Source: Acytostelium subglobosum LB1 (Eukaryota > Evosea > Eumycetozoa > Acytosteliales > Acytosteliaceae). Taken from it: a stretch of DNA of 64,000 nt. Position 1 is the first letter of the stretch, and every line of letters begins with the position of its first letter. The stretch spans positions 62,001-126,000 of the forward strand of contig NW_012236494.1 in assembly GCF_000787575.1 (NCBI RefSeq), written 5' to 3'. Below are positions 59,786 through 64,000 of the stretch, one piece after another. The notes below the pieces were generated by a model. The model ran no database searches. It was not told where the DNA came from and worked only from the letters and a program-made list of their open reading frames with translations. A program made the translations under genes and the position numbers.

Positions 59786-60538
59786 ATGAATGGCAAAAAC
59801 AACAATGAGTTGATGGTTCATTCAGTTTCACGAGCTAGTGAATGTATAACTAACTACATGTACAATAACCAATTCTACATTGATGATGATGTAGACTATT
59901 CCGACTACCTTGCTAGTTTAGCCAACAACAACAACGACAACTACACTTATAATAACTTTATCAACAACATCACTTTAAATAACATGGTCAATTACAACAA
60001 CAGCAACAGCGGTAGTGTGCCTCGGTATCAATATCAGAAACAGAGTAGACCGAATCCTAGACAACGCAGACGAATGAGGGAACGCAGGGAGACACTGGAT
60101 AACGATCAACATCTGATTACGCAGGTGCAGGACAAACTACACGAGATCGCCAACGACGTCATGTACCACGGAACATCCACTGCCAACGCAATGTCGATCA
60201 TGTCGCACGGCTTTGTCTCTAGCCACCACGGTCTGCTTGGCTACGGCGTCTACCTGGCCTCGGAAGAGAAAGCCGAGAACTTTGCCCGCGATGCAAAGAA
60301 TCGCGGTAAAGGCGACGGCGCCACCATTCTCATGTGTTCCTACCATGCACCGCGAATAGCTATCGCAGTGACAGCGGAGGAAGCCGAAGACGACTGGCAA
60401 GACAGCTACGACGCAATGTGGGTGGGCTCCACCTCTCGCTCGACACGACCCGAGCTATGCATCGCCAATGCTGCCAATGTAGTTGTTATTGGATACAAAT
60501 ACCTAGGCGAGACCGAATATCGTAATCCACATTGCTAG
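59786..60538 (+). CDS. second ADP-ribosyltransferase-fold protein (PARP-like)
   Basis: A 250-residue intronless protein. The first 75 residues are Asn/Tyr-rich, then a basic stretch (RPNPRQRRRMRERRE). Residues of about 118 to 245 carry an ART fold: MYHGTSTANAMSIMSHGF (H128), GLLGYGVYLASEEKAENFAR (Y156) and RPELCIANAANVVVIGYKYL (E223). This resembles the compact PARP-like domain of fish Gig2 and similar proteins. The H-Y-E set appears complete, but whether it mono-ADP-ribosylates a protein or nucleic acid is unknown. The first ATG is used; a later Met (residue 25) is possible because only 42 bases separate it from the divergent gene. Its 3' end may overlap the opposite zinc-finger gene by 36 bases. 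Confidence 0.82.
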   Translation: MNGKNNNELMVHSVSRASECITNYMYNNQFYIDDDVDYSDYLASLANNNNDNYTYNNFINNITLNNMVNYNNSNSGSVPRYQYQKQSRPNPRQRRRMRERRETLDNDQHLITQVQDKLHEIANDVMYHGTSTANAMSIMSHGFVSSHHGLLGYGVYLASEEKAENFARDAKNRGKGDGATILMCSYHAPRIAIAVTAEEAEDDWQDSYDAMWVGSTSRSTRPELCIANAANVVVIGYKYLGETEYRNPHC

Positions 60539-60925
60539 GGGAATGTATCCCCCACCAGTAATCATGGAAGTTGTAATGTATTGCCAAACGATTGGCACCA
60601 CAACAGCATATATTGTATCATTAATAAAAAGAGGCAAGACTCCACCACCTGTTTGTTGTTGTGGTAGATACAGTCCATAACCGCCACTTGCCATCCAAAA
60701 AATAGTATTGATTGGATGGAGCACATGCCTTGATCAACATGCATTTTATGGATGTATGTCTACGTGGTTTTGCGATGAGAGTGTAGTGATTATGCATACC
60801 TGAACACATCTTGTTTAAAGAGCCAGTTGGTATTAGGATCTGGCTTCGTGTTGGCGTCGACCTCCTCCCAATCAATGCCACAAGCCAAGTGACAGGGTAC
60901 TATGTTTGATAGAGAACAGTGTTAG

Positions 60926-60969
<44 letters not shown>

Positions 60970-61137
60970 GAATGATATATAAACAAGATGAAGGTATTGG
61001 GATTGATCTTTCGAAAGATTATTGAATGTATTTGGGATGTAACTTACTTTGAGGGTTGGATAGATGCCTCCATCCGTTGCTAGTAGATGGAAGGGTAAAC
61101 TGATGTTTTCCACAGTAATTGCACATTGCGATATGTG
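60503..61137 (-). CDS. zinc-finger protein, N-terminus lost in an assembly gap
   Basis: Model with minus-strand exons (gap)-61048, 60899-60800 and 60728-60503. The phases agree only in the frame reading AMCNYCGKHQFTLPSTSNGW then RHLSNPQIPCHLACG, which looks like a BED- or C2H2-type finger (C-x2-C...H...H). It then reads IDWEEVDANTKPDPNTNWLF and a Gly- and hydrophobic-rich end. The first intron carries ten or so CAAT units and a TACTAAC branch-like site. The C-terminal exon is uncertain, since other frames are open too. The gene faces away from the hAT-like fragment across the gap. Confidence 0.42.
60926..60965 (-). repeat. (CAAT)n microsatellite inside an intron
   Basis: About ten tandem CAAT units on the minus strand (ATTG on plus), the longest such run in the window. 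It lies in the first visible intron of the minus-strand zinc-finger gene. Confidence 0.85.
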
Positions 61138-61237
61138 NNNNNNNNNNNNNNNNNNNNNNNNNNNNNNNNNNNNNNNNNNNNNNNNNNNNNNNNNNNNNNN
61201 NNNNNNNNNNNNNNNNNNNNNNNNNNNNNNNNNNNNN
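61138..61237. other. assembly gap (100 N)
   Basis: Exactly 100 Ns, a placeholder of unknown true size. Two zinc-finger-like genes diverge from its edges and lose their 5' ends in it. Confidence 0.95.
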
Positions 61238-62375
61238 TTACACTCCAACTACCCAGTTCGAGTTCCAACTCCCATGAATAAAACACCAAACAAGTCACCA
61301 GCAAAGAACACACCGACCAGGTCACCAACCTCGATCAAGACACCGACAAACTCAATGACTAAGAACACACCGACCAAGAATACACCGACCAAGAACACAC
61401 CGAACTCGTTGATCAACAGCACACCATCATCGACAGAATCAACCAAACAGCGTTCTTCCAAGTCTCATTCTGGCATTCAAACTGACAAACCAATAATACC
61501 AACAACACCAGCAACACCAANAACACCAACAACATCANCAACAACAACAACAACTACACTTCAAACCCAAGCTCATGGATATCCAACCACACCAGCGTCT
61601 GGACATAAACGAAATAAAGGTACCTTTATCATTAGGATTCCATTCTTTAGATGTTGTCTCCTAACTTTATCCACACCCTGATCAGATCATTTAAAGAGCA
61701 ACGGATCATCACCAGAAGATGCACGCGATAAATACAATGCATCTCTTTCAAAGGATGCAACCAAAAAGAGGTTCAAGAAGAGGCAACGCAAGACATTGAC
61801 TTTGATCGAGGAAGGGTACTATCTTAAAGTTGGCAAAGACAGCGGCGAGTGCAAAGGATGTGGCCACATATACACTGGTGGCAGTACAGGCAATGGAACT
61901 AAACACCTTGCATCCAACTTAAAGTGCTGGAGCGCGAGGGAATGGAGATTCGCTGATCCAGNAAGACTTCTTCCCGAGGACAAGGCTGAATCAAAGATCA
62001 CCGACCATCTCGTGAATAGACCTAAACTTCCATCATCACAAGACGTTAAGTAGGTATTCATACATTTCCAACAAACAAATAACATGAAATACTTACATTT
62101 AATTCAAATAGGAATGAGCTGGTAGGATTAGTCACATCCAGCAACAGTAGCTTTAGGCTGGTCGAGAATCCCAATCTCCAGAATTTGTTGAAGATGATCC
62201 AAACATCAGATCATACTAACGTAGTGATCAACGAGAAGTAAGTTCATTTATTATATTTACTATATGATAGAACAACTTTATTAACTTTTATTATTACAGG
62301 AATATCAAGTTAGCGATTTTATTACATCATTGGGTCCAAGGGGAGGTGGAACACAAAATTGATTGCTTGCGCTAA
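61238..62375 (+). CDS. BED-finger/hAT-transposase-like fragment or domesticated gene (5' partial)
   Basis: Exons (gap)-61619, 61686-62049, 62112-62237 and 62300-62375. The N-terminal part is a Thr/Pro/Lys repeat region (KNTPTKNTPTKNTP). It is followed by a basic patch and a BED-like finger (ECKGCGHIYTGGSTGNGTKH...), then NELVGLVTSSNSSFRLVENP and NLQNLLKMIQTSD. That last block is the hAT transposase N-terminal signature (F/L-V-E-N-P). The frame stops soon after, so the catalytic core, dimerisation domain and terminal repeats of a hAT element are absent. It is either the remains of a DNA transposon or a host gene built from its N-terminus. Single Ns at 61521, 61538 and 61962 keep the frame. Confidence 0.6.
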
Positions 62376-62819
62376 CAATAACAACAACAAACAGAAGTGT
62401 TGTTCATCACAACAACCTGTGTGCAATCCTATCACTTCACCAAACACACATGATGTTGTTCTCTCACTAATGCTGGTGACGAGGCACATAATAATTACCC
62501 CATTTTTTCTCTCATTTTTCACAAGTGACACCTCACCAACTCTCACTCACAACAATAACCAACTCGCAAACTTCTTTGGCATAGGAAAACACACCAACTT
62601 CTCTTTTTGGTCTCAAGATTCTCTATCCATCCATTCTGCGCAATTTGGGATACTCTGACTCATTGACGCTCACTCACTCTTTCACTCGCTCATATTCAAT
62701 TGTAACACATACATCATACACACAATATATTATTACATCAACATCAAACAGGCAGTATTATCAAAAAGTATTTAGTTGTGATTAAAAGAAAGAAAGAAAG
62801 GAAGTAAAGTAAAGAAGGA
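62376..62819. other. intergenic upstream of the bZIP gene
   Basis: 444 bases. CACT-rich stretches and an AT-rich block precede a purine-rich leader (GAAAGAAAGAAAGGAAGTAAA) just before the start. No gene recognised. Confidence 0.45.
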
Positions 62820-64000
62820 ATGGATACTTCTTCATTCAATCAATATGATATCATTATGAATCAACAGAGCAACTATGATGATCCGTTGGTTCAATACTTT
62901 CTCAATGAGGACACTACTTCATCATCATCATCGTTGATGATGAACAACAGTAGCAACAGTATCATCAACAACAATAACTTTGACATTCATGGTTGTGGCA
63001 ACATCAATGACACTACATCAATGTTTGTGTTGCAACAGGATCCAATTGCAGTGGCAACAACTACGACACATCACTCCTATCCCAGTTCACCATCTGTCGT
63101 GCCAAACTCATCGCCATACGATAGCAACTCTTCGTCGCTGTCCACACCAGAGCAACAGCAACAGCAGCAATGCTTCATCGTAGACACCTCCTCATTGAAT
63201 GGACATCAACAGCAGTTGGAGCAACAGCAACAACATATGTTGTACAATGACTATTCATCAATGCAACCAATCTTTGATGGTCAACAACAACAAATGTAAG
63301 CATTACAATAATATAAGTATGCTACGTACACAAACTAACAATAACAACAGTGCCATGGCAGAGTTCCCTGTTGTAGAGTTTGATGCAATGACAAACAACA
63401 ATGTTGACACTGGAATACACATTTCTGAGCCAACTGTTGACGCTGGTGAATATCAGATGTTCTCTTCATCGTCACCTGACCAATTGGACACTCAATCACC
63501 ATTGTCATCCAATGAAGATTCGATTGAGAGCGAGGAGTCAAACACCTCACCAGCCCAATCATCGAATCAATCAAACAAGCAGAAGAAGAGAGGAACAGAG
63601 ACACGTGTTCAGAATCGTATGTACAACATCATGGTTGATTGGTCATCATGTACAAGTTACTAACAACATACACCGCATTATTATTAGTTGTGCATCCATT
63701 GACAAGAGAAGAGTTGTTAAAACTTTCTGGCAAGGAGCCAGTCAAGATCACTGAGCAAGACTCTGCTGTGTTGGCTGACGAACGTTCGTTCAAGAAGCAG
63801 CGTCGTCTGGTCAAGAACCGTGAGAGTGCACAGTTGTCGAGAATGAGAAAGAAGATATTCATTGAGGACTTGGAGAAGAAGATCAGTGATCTGACCTCTG
63901 AGAACAAGTCATTGCGAGATGAGGTGCTCTACCTCCAGGGCATCCTGAAGCAGGTGTCCAAGAACCACCCAGAGGTCTCGCGTCAGATCCAGCACCACGA
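62820..64000 (+). CDS. bZIP transcription factor, ATF6/CREB3-like (3' partial)
   Basis: Exons 62820-63295, 63351-63616 and 63688 to beyond the window end. The N-terminal 250 residues are Asn/Ser/Gln-rich, a likely activation region. Then comes a short conserved lead-in (HPLTREELLKLSGKEP), similar in position to that of ATF6/CREB3 factors. The basic region reads KQRRLVKNRESAQLSRMRKK, and the leucine zipper has heptads (LEKKISDLTSENKSLRDEV). The N-x-x-S-A-x-x-S-R signature is exact. Whether a membrane segment follows, as in true ATF6/CREB3 proteins, lies outside the window. Confidence 0.9.

Noticed and set aside
60926-60965. The ATTG run as a CRISPR-like or satellite array
   Set aside because: It is a simple tetranucleotide microsatellite inside an intron, matching the CAAT runs of other introns.

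Overview
The window is eukaryotic and reads as a dictyostelid (social amoeba) genome. Its genes are compact with short GT-AG introns, intergenic DNA is AT-rich, and many proteins carry Gln, Asn, Ser or Thr runs. There is a ComC-like EGF/TIG membrane protein and a Tyr-kinase-like kinase of amoebozoan style, and both tRNA genes sit beside a shared dispersed repeat. Third codon positions are richer in G and C than in Dictyostelium discoideum, so another dictyostelid lineage is more likely; I cannot name the species. Two 100-N scaffold gaps and a few single Ns show it is a draft assembly.

Layout. 1-13 kb: BTAF1/Mot1 ATPase (5' end cut off), an unknown protein with a possible restriction-endonuclease-like fold, tRNA-Asn with a tandem repeat, prolyl oligopeptidase, a 2-oxoglutarate/Fe(II) oxygenase, the rRNA methyltransferase EMG1 and a cyclophilin. 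13-24 kb: a 2.9 kb gene-free stretch, a Gln-rich protein with a domain resembling the plant TRF2/HOY1 PH-like domain, V-ATPase subunit H and a long low-complexity protein with a short zinc motif. 24-31 kb: tRNA-Arg with the same repeat, a small secreted protein, a seven-exon SWIM plus Tudor-like protein and an ASH-RhoGAP protein. 31-42 kb: a Cys-rich surface protein, sterol 14-demethylase CYP51, a NOSIP-type RING protein, a small membrane protein and the ComC-like protein. 42-55 kb: an ASH-like/TKL kinase, an intronless secreted protein resembling a bacterial family, a FUSC-type membrane protein, a 2 kb spacer with two adjacent perfect palindromes, an Alba-like protein, COQ2 and a small secreted protein. 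55-64 kb: the ADP-ribosylation island, a zinc-finger gene and a hAT-like fragment on either side of a gap, and the 5' part of an ATF6/CREB3-like bZIP factor.

The most interesting region is 55.3-60.5 kb. Four neighbouring genes appear to form an ADP-ribosylation module: a PARP with four copies of a small Cys/His knuckle, a NADAR-domain protein (a family with ADP-ribose/N-glycosidase activity), a protein with seven copies of the same knuckle, and a second ADP-ribosyltransferase-fold protein. They are packed in divergent and convergent pairs with 43 to 224 bases between them. A writer, a possible eraser and a shared targeting module side by side would suit a stress, immune or conflict system; this is inferred from domains and layout.

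Exon joins were worked out by hand from frame continuity, GT-AG borders and family conservation. For almost every multi-exon gene the summed exon length is a multiple of three, which supports the models.
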